The notes beneath the pieces were generated by a model. That model had not been told where the DNA came from. It did no database searches and saw nothing but the letters and a program-made list of their open reading frames with translations. A DNA stretch of 64,000 nucleotides, taken from contig NZ_BMVY01000033.1 in NCBI RefSeq assembly GCF_014650955.1, positions 1 to 64,000 on the forward strand. Direction: 5' to 3'. The position numbers and the translations under genes are program-made. The stretch is from Streptomyces tauricus. Lineage in GTDB: Bacteria; Actinomycetota; Actinomycetes; Streptomycetales; Streptomycetaceae. How positions within the stretch are numbered: the first letter of the stretch is position 1; the number at the start of each line of letters is the position of its first letter. Positions 1 to 8,673 of the stretch are shown piece after piece.

Positions 1-101
1 TCCCCTACCTCCTCACCCTCGCCGGCCACGGCTTCTACTGGTTCCGCCTCCGCAAGGACGCCACTCCGCTCACCAGTCGCCGATTGACGGTGTGCTCCTG
101 A
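1..101 (+). CDS. treS: trehalose synthase (maltose alpha-D-glucosyltransferase), C-terminal end only
   Basis: Only the last 32 codons are in the window. They are in frame to a TGA at 99-101 and read PYLLTLAGHGFYWFRLR, which is the C-terminal beta-domain ending I recognise from TreS proteins and GH13 relatives. TreS interconverts maltose and trehalose and feeds maltose to maltokinase, the next gene. The stop codon overlaps the upstream side of the maltokinase ribosome binding site, so the two are almost certainly one transcript. The identification rests on a short tail plus context. Confidence 0.75.
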   Translation, partial: PYLLTLAGHGFYWFRLRKDATPLTSRRLTVCS

Positions 102-115
102 AAGGACGGGTCGAC

Positions 116-1534
116 ATGTGCAAGGTCGTAGCACCCCGCCCCAGCGGCCACAGTCCGGCCCACCTGCTGACATCGCTCGCCGACCTGCTTCAGGCATGGC
201 TGCCCGAGCAACGGTGGTTCGCGGGCAAGGGCCGGCGGGTCACGGACCTTTCCCTGCTCTCGGTGACCGAACTGCATCCGGCGTGTCTGCACCTCCTGGT
301 CAGCACCGGGGACGGCTCCTCCCCGTCCCGGCCCGGGGACTGCTACCAGTTGCTCCTCGGCTTCGGGGAGACCCTGCCGCCGCGGCTGGCCCACGCCCGC
401 ATCGGGCGCGCGAGCCAAGGGCCGCTGGCCGGCCTGACGGTGTACGACGCCCTTCAGGAGCCGCGGTCGGCCGACCTGCTCCTGGAGCGGCTGCGCACCC
501 CGGGAACGGCGGGCCCGCTGCGGTTCGAGCGCGACGCGAAGGTGTCCGTCCCCGCCGGACTGACACCGCGTCTCCTCGACGCCGAGCAGTCCAACACCAG
601 CCTGGTGTACGGCAACGCGTACATCCTCAAGATCTTCCGGCGGGTCCGGCCCGGCATCAATCCGGACCTGGAGGTGCCCTGGGCCCTGGCCCGCCAGGGA
701 TGCACCCGGGTACCGGCCCCCGTGGCGTGGTTCCGTACCTCGGAGCCGCTGCCGGCGACGCTCGGTGTGCTCCAGCCCTTCCTGCCGGACGCCGTCGACG
801 GCTGGACCCTGGCCCTCCAATCGCTCACCGAGGGACGGGACTTCCGGGAGGAGGCGTACGAACTGGGGCGCGCGACCGCCGAGGTGCATCTCGCGCTGGC
901 CGCCGCGTTCGCCCTCGGCGCACCGACCGGGGACGGGAGCAGACGGCTCGCGGCCGCGATGATCGAACGCCTCGACACGACGAGCCGGTCGGTGCCGGAA
1001 CTGCTGCCCTACGTGGCCGGGCTGCGGGGCGCCTTCGACGAGCTGGCCGCCCTCGACTCGGGCCGTCCGGTGCAGCGGATCCACGGCGATCTGCACCTCG
1101 GTCAGGTGCTGTGGGCCGGGGAACGCTGGTCCGTCATCGACTTCGAGGGCGAACCGGCCCGCCCCATCGCCGAACGCCGGCAGCCGCAGTCCCCCGTACG
1201 CGATGTCGCGGGCATGCTGCGGTCCTTCGACTACGCGGCCCACAGCCGCCACCCGTGGCGTCCGGAGTGGGCCCGCCGCTGCCGTGACGCCTACTGCGCG
1301 GGATACGCCGTACAGGCACGGTGGGACCCGCGCGCCCAGCGCGAGTTGCTGCGGGCGCACGAGACCGACCGGGCCGTGTACGAGGCCCTGTACGAGGCAC
1401 GGCACCGGCCCGACTGGCTGCCCGTGCCGATGGCGGCGATCGCCCGGCTAGCCGAGCACGCCCCGACCCCGTCCGGCGGTCCGCACACGCCGGTCCCTTC
1501 CTTCCACTCTTTCCACAGCGCTCAAGGAGGCTGA
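116..1534 (+). CDS. mak (pep2): maltokinase
   Basis: Maltokinase phosphorylates maltose with ATP to maltose-1-phosphate, the donor used by GlgE maltosyltransferase in the trehalose-to-alpha-glucan pathway. The 472-residue protein has the N-terminal WFAGKGR stretch (about 34-40) typical of the family and an aminoglycoside-phosphotransferase-like kinase core. That core carries HGDLHLGQ at 323-330 (catalytic Asp 325) and DFEG at 342-345 (metal-binding Asp). I chose ATG 116 because AAAGGA at 101-106 gives good spacing; a GTG at 92 overlaps the treS end and lacks a site. The treS-mak-glgB order is the standard actinobacterial GlgE-pathway operon. glgE itself would lie to the left, outside the window. 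Confidence 0.93.
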   Translation: MCKVVAPRPSGHSPAHLLTSLADLLQAWLPEQRWFAGKGRRVTDLSLLSVTELHPACLHLLVSTGDGSSPSRPGDCYQLLLGFGETLPPRLAHARIGRASQGPLAGLTVYDALQEPRSADLLLERLRTPGTAGPLRFERDAKVSVPAGLTPRLLDAEQSNTSLVYGNAYILKIFRRVRPGINPDLEVPWALARQGCTRVPAPVAWFRTSEPLPATLGVLQPFLPDAVDGWTLALQSLTEGRDFREEAYELGRATAEVHLALAAAFALGAPTGDGSRRLAAAMIERLDTTSRSVPELLPYVAGLRGAFDELAALDSGRPVQRIHGDLHLGQVLWAGERWSVIDFEGEPARPIAERRQPQSPVRDVAGMLRSFDYAAHSRHPWRPEWARRCRDAYCAGYAVQARWDPRAQRELLRAHETDRAVYEALYEARHRPDWLPVPMAAIARLAEHAPTPSGGPHTPVPSFHSFHSAQGG

Positions 1535-1539
1535 AAACC

Positions 1540-3825
1540 GTGGCAGCCCGCGATATCTCCGTACCCCTGACCCCGCCGCCGTCCGAGGAGGCCCGGCCCG
1601 TCGAGGCCGCTCCCGCCGAACCGGGGCCGGGGGGACCCGGCGGGCGACCGCCGGTGTCCTCGATGGAGGTGGCGGACCGCGAGCGGCTGCTGTCGGGGAC
1701 CCATCACGATCCGCACTCACTGCTCGGGGCGCATCCGGTGCCGGAGGGTGTCGTCGTCCGTGCGCTGCGGCCGTTCGCCGAGTCCGTGGCGGTGGCGCTG
1801 CCGGACGGGCTGCGGATGCTGCTGGACAGCGAGGGCGGCGGACTCTTCTCCGGGGTGCTGCCGCTGGACGCGGTTCCCGAGTACACGCTGCTGGTCAGAT
1901 ACGCGGGCGGGGTCGAGCTGGAGGTGGAGGATCCGTACCGCTTCCTGCCCGCGCTCGGCGAGCTGGATCTGCACCTCGTCCGCGAGGGCAGGCACGAGCA
2001 GCTGTGGCGGGCGCTCGGCGCCGAGCCGATGGAGCACCAGGGTGTGACGGGCACCCGCTTCACGGTGTGGGCGCCGAACGCCCAGGGGGTACGGGTCGCC
2101 GGGGACTTCACGTTCTGGGACGGCACGCAGTTCCCGATGCGCTCGCTGGGCGCGGCCGGGGTGTGGGAGCTGTTCCTGCCCGGTGTCGGCGAGGGCGCGC
2201 GGTACAAGTTCGAGATCACGTCACGGCACGGCGACCGGTTCCTCAAGGCGGACCCGATGGCCCGCCGTGCCGAGGTGCCGCCCGACACGGCGTCCGTCGT
2301 CACGGCCTCGCACTACGAGTGGGGCGACGCGCAGTGGCTGGCCCACCGGGGTGACACACCGGTGCACGAGGCGCCGTTCTCCGTGTACGAGGTCCATCTG
2401 CCCTCCTGGCGACCGGGGCTGACGTACCGTCAGCTGGCGGACGAACTCCCCGCGTACGTCAACGACCTGGGCTTCACGCACGTCGAGCTGATGCCGGTCG
2501 CCGAGCACCCCTTCGGCGGCTCGTGGGGCTACCAGGTCACCGGCTTCTACGCCCCCACCTCACGACTCGGCACCCCGGACGACTTCAAGTACCTGGTCGA
2601 CGCGCTCCACCGGGCGGGCATCGGCGTGATCATGGACTGGGTGCCCGCGCACTTCCCGAAGGACGACTGGGCGCTGGGCCGCTTCGACGGGGAGCCGCTG
2701 TACGAGCCGGGGGACGACCGGCGGGCCGAGCACCCGGACTGGGGCACGTACGAGTTCGACTACGGCCGCGTGGAGGTGCGCAACTTCCTCGTCGCCAACG
2801 CCGTGTACTGGTGCGAGGAGTTCCACATCGACGGACTGCGCGTCGACGCGGTCGCCTCCATGCTCTACCTCGACTACTCGCGGGACTCCGGCCAGTGGAC
2901 CCCGAACGTCTTCGGCGGCCGGGAGGACCTCGACGCGAAGGCGTTCCTCCAGGAGATGAACGCGACGCTGTACCGGCGGGTGCCGGGGATCGTGACCATC
3001 GCGGAGGAGTCGACCGCCTGGACCGGGGTGACCCGGCCGACCACCGACGGCGGTCTCGGCTTCGGGCTGAAGTGGAACATGGGGTGGATGCACGACTCGC
3101 TGGAGTACATCAAGCACGAGCCCGTGCACCGCAAGTACCACCACGACGAGATGACGTTCTCGATGGTGTACGCGTACAGCGAGAACTACGTCCTGCCGAT
3201 CTCGCACGACGAGGTCGTGCACGGCAAGCAGGCGCTGGTGTCGAAGATGCCCGGCGACTGGTGGCAGCGGCGCGCCAACCATCGCGCCTATCTGGGTTTC
3301 ATGTGGGCGCACCCCGGCAAGCAACTCCTGTTCATGGGGCAGGAGTTCGCGCAGGGCGCGGAGTGGTCGGAGGCGCAGGGGCCCGACTGGTGGCTGCTGG
3401 ATCCGCAGTACGGCGCGGAGGCGGACCACCGGGGGGTGCGGGATCTCGTCCGCGACCTCAACGCCGTGTACCGGGAGGTGCCGGCGCTCTGGGAGCTGGA
3501 CACCGATCCCGCCGGGTTCAGGTGGGTCGCCGGGGGCGCCGCCGAGGACAATGTGTTCGCCTTCCTGCGCTTCGGGGTGGACGGGGTGCCGCTGCTCGCC
3601 GTGTCCAACTTCTCGCCGGTGGTGCGGCACGAGTACCGGCTGGGGGTGCCGGATGATGTGCCTGCGTGGCGCGAGGTGCTCAATACGGACGCGGGGCGGT
3701 ACGGCGGGAGTGAGGTGGGGAACGCCGGGGCGGTGAAGCGGGACGACCTGCCCTGGCACGACCGCCCGGCCTCCCTCTGCCTGACCCTGCCACCCCTGTC
3801 GACGGTGTGGCTCCGCCCGGCATAG
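1540..3825 (+). CDS. glgB: 1,4-alpha-glucan branching enzyme (GH13_9)
   Basis: Makes the alpha-1,6 branches of glycogen-like alpha-glucan by cutting and re-attaching linear alpha-1,4 chains. The 761-residue protein has an N-terminal branching-enzyme domain, a CBM48-type domain (about 130-230), the GH13 TIM barrel and a C-terminal beta domain. The catalytic residues sit in RVDAV (nucleophile Asp 436), AEES (acid/base Glu 489) and SHDE (Asp 557); their spacing matches the E. coli enzyme. GTG 1540 is preceded by AAGGAGG at 1524-1530 and lies five bases after the maltokinase stop, so the genes are probably translationally linked. The first ~45 residues are Pro/Glu/Ala-rich linker, common in streptomycete GlgB. 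Confidence 0.95.
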   Translation: MAARDISVPLTPPPSEEARPVEAAPAEPGPGGPGGRPPVSSMEVADRERLLSGTHHDPHSLLGAHPVPEGVVVRALRPFAESVAVALPDGLRMLLDSEGGGLFSGVLPLDAVPEYTLLVRYAGGVELEVEDPYRFLPALGELDLHLVREGRHEQLWRALGAEPMEHQGVTGTRFTVWAPNAQGVRVAGDFTFWDGTQFPMRSLGAAGVWELFLPGVGEGARYKFEITSRHGDRFLKADPMARRAEVPPDTASVVTASHYEWGDAQWLAHRGDTPVHEAPFSVYEVHLPSWRPGLTYRQLADELPAYVNDLGFTHVELMPVAEHPFGGSWGYQVTGFYAPTSRLGTPDDFKYLVDALHRAGIGVIMDWVPAHFPKDDWALGRFDGEPLYEPGDDRRAEHPDWGTYEFDYGRVEVRNFLVANAVYWCEEFHIDGLRVDAVASMLYLDYSRDSGQWTPNVFGGREDLDAKAFLQEMNATLYRRVPGIVTIAEESTAWTGVTRPTTDGGLGFGLKWNMGWMHDSLEYIKHEPVHRKYHHDEMTFSMVYAYSENYVLPISHDEVVHGKQALVSKMPGDWWQRRANHRAYLGFMWAHPGKQLLFMGQEFAQGAEWSEAQGPDWWLLDPQYGAEADHRGVRDLVRDLNAVYREVPALWELDTDPAGFRWVAGGAAEDNVFAFLRFGVDGVPLLAVSNFSPVVRHEYRLGVPDDVPAWREVLNTDAGRYGGSEVGNAGAVKRDDLPWHDRPASLCLTLPPLSTVWLRPA

Positions 3826-3900
3826 GGCCTTTTTCCCTCGCCCCCGCCGCCCCTACCCGTTCCCGTCACGTACTCGGGGGCTCCGCCCCCGAACCCCCGC

Positions 3901-3949
3901 TCCTCAAACGCCGGAGGGGCTAACTGTTAGCCCGTCCGGCGTTTGAGGA
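3901..3949. repeat. streptomycete intergenic palindrome, terminator-like
   Basis: Arms TCCTCAAACGCCGG (3901-3914) and CCGGCGTTTGAGGA (3936-3949) are perfect inverted copies around a 21-base loop. The element sits in the 289-base gap after glgB, flanked by GC hairpins of the GGGGCTCCGCCCC type (about 3881-3893) and a second G-rich/C-rich pair near 3968-3992. I recognise the GGCGTTTGAGGACGAGCGC phrase as a dispersed intergenic element in Streptomyces genomes, usually 3' of genes. It could terminate glgB transcription; no gene is visible between 3826 and 4114. Confidence 0.7.
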
Positions 3950-4114
3950 CGAGCGCGAAGCGCGATACGGGGGGCGAGGGGGCGCAGCCCCCATGACAGG
4001 GACGGGACGGGTAGGGGCGGCGGGGGCGAGGGAGCCCCGGGCACGTACCGCCGGGGCCGTTCGTTGCACGGTCGCCGCTCCCGGCAGTGATCCCGTAACC
4101 CAGATTGGACTCCC

Positions 4115-5017
4115 GTGGCCGACACCACCTCCCCCTGGCCCCACTCCCCCGTCAAGGTCGGCCTGGTCGGCGCCGGCCCCTGGGCCCGCGGAGTACACGC
4201 CCCCGTACTCGCCACCGGCCCCGAGACCGAACTGACCGCGGTCTGGGCCCGCCGCCCCGCAGCGGCACAGGAGACCGCCGCCCCGCACGGAGCCGTCGCG
4301 GTGGCACGTTTCGAGGACCTGCTCGACCAGTGCGAGGCCGTGGCCTTCGCGGTGCCGCCGGACATCCAGGCGGACCTCGCCGGGCGAGCGGCCAAGGCGG
4401 GCAAGGCCCTGCTGCTGGAGAAGCCGATCGGCCTGGACGTACCGTCCGCGCGGCGGCTCGTCGACGCCATCGACGAGGCCGGGGTCGTCTCGCAGGTGGT
4501 CCTGACCAACCGCTATCACCCCGTCGCGCAGGAGTTCCTGCGGGCAGCGCGGGACATCGAGGTGGCGGGCGCCCGTTCGGCCTGTCTGAGCGGCGCCTTC
4601 CTCGGCGGCGACTTCGCGACCCCCTGGCGTCTTGAGCACGGCGCGCTGCTGGATCTCGGGCCTCACATCCTGGACCTGCTGGACGCCGCCATGGGGCCGA
4701 TCGTGCGGGTCCGCGCCACCGGAGATCCGCGCAAGTGGGTGGAGTTGACCTGCGAGCACGAGAGCGGCGCGGTCAGCCAGGCCTCGCTGTCCGGGTCGGT
4801 CGCCGTGGAGCCCGGGATCATGCGGGTCGAACTCTTCGGCCCCCGACCGGGGCTCGTGTACGACAACGCGGACCTCGACCACGACGAGTGCTGGCCGGTA
4901 CTGCGCCAGGCCTTCGCCTCGGCGGTGCGCACCGGGGTGTCCGGCGAACTGGACGCCCGCCGCGGCCTGTACCTCCAGGAGCTGATCGCCCAGGCCGCGG
5001 AGAGCGTCAAGGTCTGA
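4115..5017 (+). CDS. Gfo/Idh/MocA family oxidoreductase
   Basis: NAD(P)-dependent dehydrogenase of the glucose-fructose oxidoreductase / inositol dehydrogenase superfamily; the substrate cannot be told from sequence. The N-terminal Rossmann fold shows the glycine-rich turn GLVGAGPWARG (16-26) and the EKP motif at 102-104, whose Lys is usually catalytic. At 300 residues it is shorter than many family members (330-390), the C-terminal alpha/beta domain being compact. GTG 4115 is the only start that keeps the nucleotide-binding strand close to the N terminus. It stands alone between the glgB tail repeat and a convergent DUF4180 gene, so there is no operon clue. Confidence 0.85.
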   Translation: MADTTSPWPHSPVKVGLVGAGPWARGVHAPVLATGPETELTAVWARRPAAAQETAAPHGAVAVARFEDLLDQCEAVAFAVPPDIQADLAGRAAKAGKALLLEKPIGLDVPSARRLVDAIDEAGVVSQVVLTNRYHPVAQEFLRAARDIEVAGARSACLSGAFLGGDFATPWRLEHGALLDLGPHILDLLDAAMGPIVRVRATGDPRKWVELTCEHESGAVSQASLSGSVAVEPGIMRVELFGPRPGLVYDNADLDHDECWPVLRQAFASAVRTGVSGELDARRGLYLQELIAQAAESVKV

Positions 5018-5084
5018 GGCCGAGAGCGGCGAGAGCGGTGTAAGCGGAGGGACACGGGGCCGGGACGCCGGCCGCCCGTGCCCG

Positions 5085-5447
5085 TCAGCCCCGCAACCGC
5101 TCCTCCAACTCCCCCGCATCGGCGACGAACCACGTCTGCCGCCCCCGGTTGCACTCCCGCACGAAGTCGCGCAGCGCGGAACTGTCGGCCGTGTGACGGG
5201 AGATGTCCCCGAGGATCACCAGCCCGAGGCGGTAGTTCGCGAACTTACCGACGATGTCCCCGGCCACGCGCGTGCTGAGCCGGAAGAACGTCTCGTCCAG
5301 CCGCTCGGCGGGGACGACGACCCACCGCGCGCCCTGGTAGGAGGCATCGCCGATGAGGTCCAGGGCTTCCCGTTCGCCGGCGATCGGCTCGCCCTCGGCG
5401 GCGCACAGGAAGACGGGCACGTCGTGGATCGTCCGCAAGGTGTTCAT
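5085..5447 (-). CDS. DUF4180 domain-containing protein
   Basis: A 120-residue protein that is all DUF4180. Recognisable stretches are DLIGDASYQGARWVVVP, ETFFRLSTRVAGDIVGKFANY, and GDISRH followed by RDFVRECNRG near the C terminus. The fold resembles STAS-like alpha/beta proteins, but no biochemical role is established that I know of. It is convergent with the Gfo/Idh gene and transcribed in the same direction as the MFS gene to its right, with a 55-base gap. That allows read-through but does not prove linkage. Confidence 0.85.
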   Translation of the reverse strand: MNTLRTIHDVPVFLCAAEGEPIAGEREALDLIGDASYQGARWVVVPAERLDETFFRLSTRVAGDIVGKFANYRLGLVILGDISRHTADSSALRDFVRECNRGRQTWFVADAGELEERLRG

Positions 5448-5502
5448 GGACGGCGAGGCTAGTTCGCCGCGCGCCGAGGAGTCGACGTAATTCCCTGGGG
5501 GC

Positions 5503-6915
5503 TCAGGCGCTCGCGCTGTAGCGGCGCAGCGCCGGCATCGTCGCCGCCAGTACCAGCATGGAGACGACGACCAGCAGGCCGCCGCCCGCGACCGCCGTAC
5601 GGGCGCCCAGCGCCGACCCGGCCGTGCCGTGCAGCACGTCGGCCAGGCGCGGGCCGCCCGCCACGACGACCGTGAAGACGCCCTGCATCCGGCCGCGGAG
5701 TTCGTCGGTGACCGCGGAGAGGAGGATGGCGCCGCGGAAGACCATGGAGACCATGTCGGCGACTCCCGCGGCGGCGAGGAACGCCACGGCCACCCACAGG
5801 TTGGCGCTCAGTCCGAACCCGGTGATCGCCACTCCCCAGGCGACCACCGCGACGATGACCATGCGGCCGTGCCGGCGCGCCCGCGAGAAGGTGCCCGACA
5901 TGAGTCCGCCGAGCACCGCGCCGATGGGGACCGCCGCGAAGAGCAGTCCGAGCGCCAGGCCCTCGCCGTACGGGGCGTACGTCTGTGAGGCGAGCTGGGG
6001 GAAGAGCGCGCGGGGCATGCCGAAGACCATCGCGATGATGTCGGCGAGGAAGGACAGCAGCAGCACCTGGTTGAGCGAGATGTAGCGGAAGCCTTCCGCG
6101 ATGCCCTTCAGCCCGGCCCGGCCCGCCCGGCCGGCCGCCGCCGTGGCGGTGGCCAGGGGCGGCAGCGCGGGCAGCCGGTAGACGGCCCAGACCGTGGCGC
6201 ACAGGGCCACGGCGTCGATCAGGTAGAGCTCGGCGAGGCCGACGACGGGTATGAGCGCTCCGGCGAGCAGCGGCCCGGCGACCAGGCCGGTCTGCATGAC
6301 GGTCGAGCCGAGCGCGTTCGCGGCGGCCAGTTCCTCCTTGGGTACGAGCCGGGCGATGGAGGCCTGGCGGGCCGGGGAGTTGAGCCCGAAGAACGCCTGC
6401 TGGACGGCGAGCAGCACCATCAGGACGGCCACCGAGCCGAGCCCTGTGACGGCCTGGATCCAGAAGAGGAGGGACGTGACGGCGATGCCGATGTTGGTGA
6501 CGAGGAGGAGCTTGCGCCGGTCCACGGTGTCCGCGATCGCGCCGCCCCAGAGCGCGAAGACGACCAGCGGCAGCAGTCCCGCGAAGCTCGCGTAGCCGAC
6601 CCAGGCGGAGGAGCCGGTGATGTCGTAGATCTGCTTGGGTACGGCGACCGCGGTGAGCTGGCTGCCCACGGCGGTGACGATGGTCGAGGACCACAGGCGG
6701 CGGTACGCGGGCCGGCGCAGCGGCCGGGTGTCCATGGCGAAGCGGCGCCACCCGCTCCGCGGCCCGTCGCCCGTGTCGGCCGTGGGCGGCGGCTCCACCG
6801 TCCCGGCGTCCTCGACGTGCCGCTCCGCGCCGCTGTCCGGCCTGCTGTCCGCACTGCCCTTGCTGGTGTCCACACCCGTCCCGCTTGCTCTGCGCGCTCT
6901 GATTGCTAGATACAT
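5503..6915 (-). CDS. MFS transporter, multidrug-efflux type
   Basis: Twelve-helix major facilitator of 470 residues in the EntS/MFS_3-like group. After a ~70-residue polar N-terminal extension the helices run to the end, with a paired set of cytoplasmic basic loops (ADTVDRRK between the early helices, SRARRHGR near the middle). Similar proteins export drugs or siderophores; the substrate is unknown. ATG 6915 opens the frame, but the extension is unusual. Internal starts, such as the GTG at the VDTSKG segment or the Met before DTRPLRRP, are possible. A TetR gene lies just upstream on the same strand. Confidence 0.88.
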   Translation of the reverse strand: MYLAIRARRASGTGVDTSKGSADSRPDSGAERHVEDAGTVEPPPTADTGDGPRSGWRRFAMDTRPLRRPAYRRLWSSTIVTAVGSQLTAVAVPKQIYDITGSSAWVGYASFAGLLPLVVFALWGGAIADTVDRRKLLLVTNIGIAVTSLLFWIQAVTGLGSVAVLMVLLAVQQAFFGLNSPARQASIARLVPKEELAAANALGSTVMQTGLVAGPLLAGALIPVVGLAELYLIDAVALCATVWAVYRLPALPPLATATAAAGRAGRAGLKGIAEGFRYISLNQVLLLSFLADIIAMVFGMPRALFPQLASQTYAPYGEGLALGLLFAAVPIGAVLGGLMSGTFSRARRHGRMVIVAVVAWGVAITGFGLSANLWVAVAFLAAAGVADMVSMVFRGAILLSAVTDELRGRMQGVFTVVVAGGPRLADVLHGTAGSALGARTAVAGGGLLVVVSMLVLAATMPALRRYSASA

Positions 6916-6993
6916 CTTTCGATCAGAGATTCACTATCGCCGATGCGGAGCGATCTCCGCGAGGAGGGGTCGGTCCGTGGACGGGCCGACCGG

Positions 6994-7575
6994 TCAGCGG
7001 GTGAGGAGGGCCGCCGCCTGTTCGCGGGCGTGCTCCAGTGCCCCGAGAAAGATACGCAGGCCGAAAGCGACGAGGGCGCCCTCGTGGAGCAGCATCAGGC
7101 TCCGGCCCAGCGAGTCGGCCGAGTCGGGCGCCAGCGGGCGTACGAGGTCGGTGAAGAGGGTGAGCATCCACTGCTTCTGGCCGGTGATGATCCCGTACGC
7201 CGGGTGCGACGGGTCGTCGATCTCCGCATGGGCGTTGACCATGCTGCAGCCCCTGGGGCTGTTCGCGTCCATCCACTCGCGCGACACGTCGAAGACGGTC
7301 AGGACGCTGTCCAGCGGCGACTCGCAGACGTCGAGGCGGGCGGCGAGGCAGGCGCGCCAGCGCTCGTCGCGGTCGGCGAGGTACTCGACGACGATCTGCT
7401 CCTTGGAGCCGAACCGGTCGTAGAGCGTCTTCTTCGTGACGCCGGCCTCGGCGGCGATGAGGTCGACGCCGACGGCGTGGATCCCCCGCTCGTAGAACAG
7501 TCGCCCGGCCGCGACCAGGGCGCGGCGGGCAGCGGGGGTCAGCGGTACTCGGCGGGGCGTCTCCGTGCTGCTCAT
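6994..7575 (-). CDS. TetR family transcriptional repressor
   Basis: 193 residues: an N-terminal TetR helix-turn-helix (about 12-60, with the recognition segment VTKKTLYDRFGSKEQIV) and a TetR_C-type ligand domain containing the GCSMVNAHAEI segment seen in one large actinobacterial subgroup. It is divergent from an EamA transporter. Between the two genes lies a perfect long inverted repeat (7586-7632), so it most likely represses itself and the transporter. The MFS gene to its left reads in the same direction after 78 bases and may also be under its control. Confidence 0.93.
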   Translation of the reverse strand: MSSTETPRRVPLTPAARRALVAAGRLFYERGIHAVGVDLIAAEAGVTKKTLYDRFGSKEQIVVEYLADRDERWRACLAARLDVCESPLDSVLTVFDVSREWMDANSPRGCSMVNAHAEIDDPSHPAYGIITGQKQWMLTLFTDLVRPLAPDSADSLGRSLMLLHEGALVAFGLRIFLGALEHAREQAAALLTR

Positions 7576-7585
7576 CCGCCCATTG

Positions 7586-7632
7586 TAGACCGATCTGTAT
7601 ACTCGGCGAAGTCAGGTATACAGATCGGTCTA
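7586..7632. promoter_or_regulatory. TetR operator: perfect 17-bp inverted repeat
   Basis: TAGACCGATCTGTATAC (7586-7602) and its exact reverse complement GTATACAGATCGGTCTA (7616-7632) flank a 13-base spacer. They fill the 78-base gap between the divergent tetR and eamA starts. Each arm itself centres on a GATC with imperfect symmetry, so it may hold one TetR dimer; the two GATC centres are 31 bases apart, about three helical turns. Binding by the adjacent TetR is inferred from position. Confidence 0.85.
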
Positions 7633-7653
7633 GTTCTGGAGGTGTGCGGTGCT

Positions 7654-8673
7654 GTGAACATCCTTCTGTCGATCGCGTTCGTGGGGGCCTGGAGCTCCGG
7701 CTTCATCGGGGCCAAGCTCGGGTCGGGCAGTGCCTCGACGGTCACGCTCCTCATGTGGCGCTTCCTGCCGCTGGCCCTCGTCCTCGGCGTCGTCGCCCTG
7801 ACCACCGCCCGGTCCTCCTGGCGCGGACTGGGAGCCCGCGACCTGTTCCGGCAGGCCTGCGTCGGACTGCTGTCGCAGAGCGGCTACCTGCTGACCGTCT
7901 ACTACGCCATCGAACTGGGCGTCTCCAGCGGGACGACGGCCCTCATCGACGGTACGCAGCCGCTGGTGGCCGGCGCGCTGGCCGGACCGCTGCTCGGCGT
8001 GGCGGTGTCGCGTACGCAGTGGCTCGGGCTGGGGCTGGGTGTGGCCGGTGTCGCCGTCGTCACCACGGCCGACGCGGGCGCCGCGACGGGCGTCGCGTGG
8101 TGGGCGTACCTCGTGCCGTTCCTCGGCATGCTCAGCATGGTCGCGGCGACGTTCCTGGACCGCAGGTCGCGCACGGACGTCCGCCCGATGGTGTCGATGA
8201 CGGTGCACGCCCTCACCAGTGCCGTCGTGTTCACGGTGCTCGCCGCCCTCGGCGGAGGCCTGACGCCCCCGGCGGACGGTTCCTTCTGGACCGCGGTGGT
8301 GTGGCTCGTGACGCTCTCCACGTTCGGCGGGTACGGGCTGTACTGGCTGATCCTCAGGCGCTCCGGGGTGACCAAGGTCAACACGCTCATGTTCCTGATG
8401 GCCCCCGTCACCGCCGTGTGGGGCGCGCTGATGTTCGGCGAACACTTCGGGACGCAGACGGCGGCGGGACTCGGACTCGGGCTGCTGGCCGTCGCGGTCG
8501 TGCACCGGGGCGACCGCGGCGACCGTGGCGGCCGAGGTGACCGTGGCGAGCGGCACGACAGGGGCGGTCCGCTCACACCCCGGCGATCAGCGTGGCCCCG
8601 AGCACGATCATCGTCACGGCGATCAGGGCGTCCAGTACCCGCCACGCCGAGGGCCGGGCCAGGAGAGGGCTGA
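7654..8673 (+). CDS. EamA/DMT-superfamily transporter
   Basis: Drug/metabolite transporter of the ten-helix EamA type, 339 residues, with the two EamA repeats visible as hydrophobic blocks at about 1-140 and 150-290. GTG 7654 is preceded by GGAGG at 7638-7642 and follows the TetR operator closely. After the last helix there is a charged tail rich in Arg-Gly-Asp (HRGDRGDRGGRGDRGERHDRGG split over about 289-310), then low-complexity sequence. This tail overlaps the 3' end of the convergent lysE gene by 101 bases. The real function may end near residue 288; the tail looks like read-through into the neighbour. Likely exports an amino acid or drug-like inducer sensed by the TetR protein. Confidence 0.85.
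   Translation: MNILLSIAFVGAWSSGFIGAKLGSGSASTVTLLMWRFLPLALVLGVVALTTARSSWRGLGARDLFRQACVGLLSQSGYLLTVYYAIELGVSSGTTALIDGTQPLVAGALAGPLLGVAVSRTQWLGLGLGVAGVAVVTTADAGAATGVAWWAYLVPFLGMLSMVAATFLDRRSRTDVRPMVSMTVHALTSAVVFTVLAALGGGLTPPADGSFWTAVVWLVTLSTFGGYGLYWLILRRSGVTKVNTLMFLMAPVTAVWGALMFGEHFGTQTAAGLGLGLLAVAVVHRGDRGDRGGRGDRGERHDRGGPLTPRRSAWPRARSSSRRSGRPVPATPRAGPGEG

Noticed and set aside
6916..6993. Separate operator for the MFS gene at 5503-6915
   Set aside because: The short AT-richer gap has no clear dyad. The gene may simply be co-transcribed with tetR.
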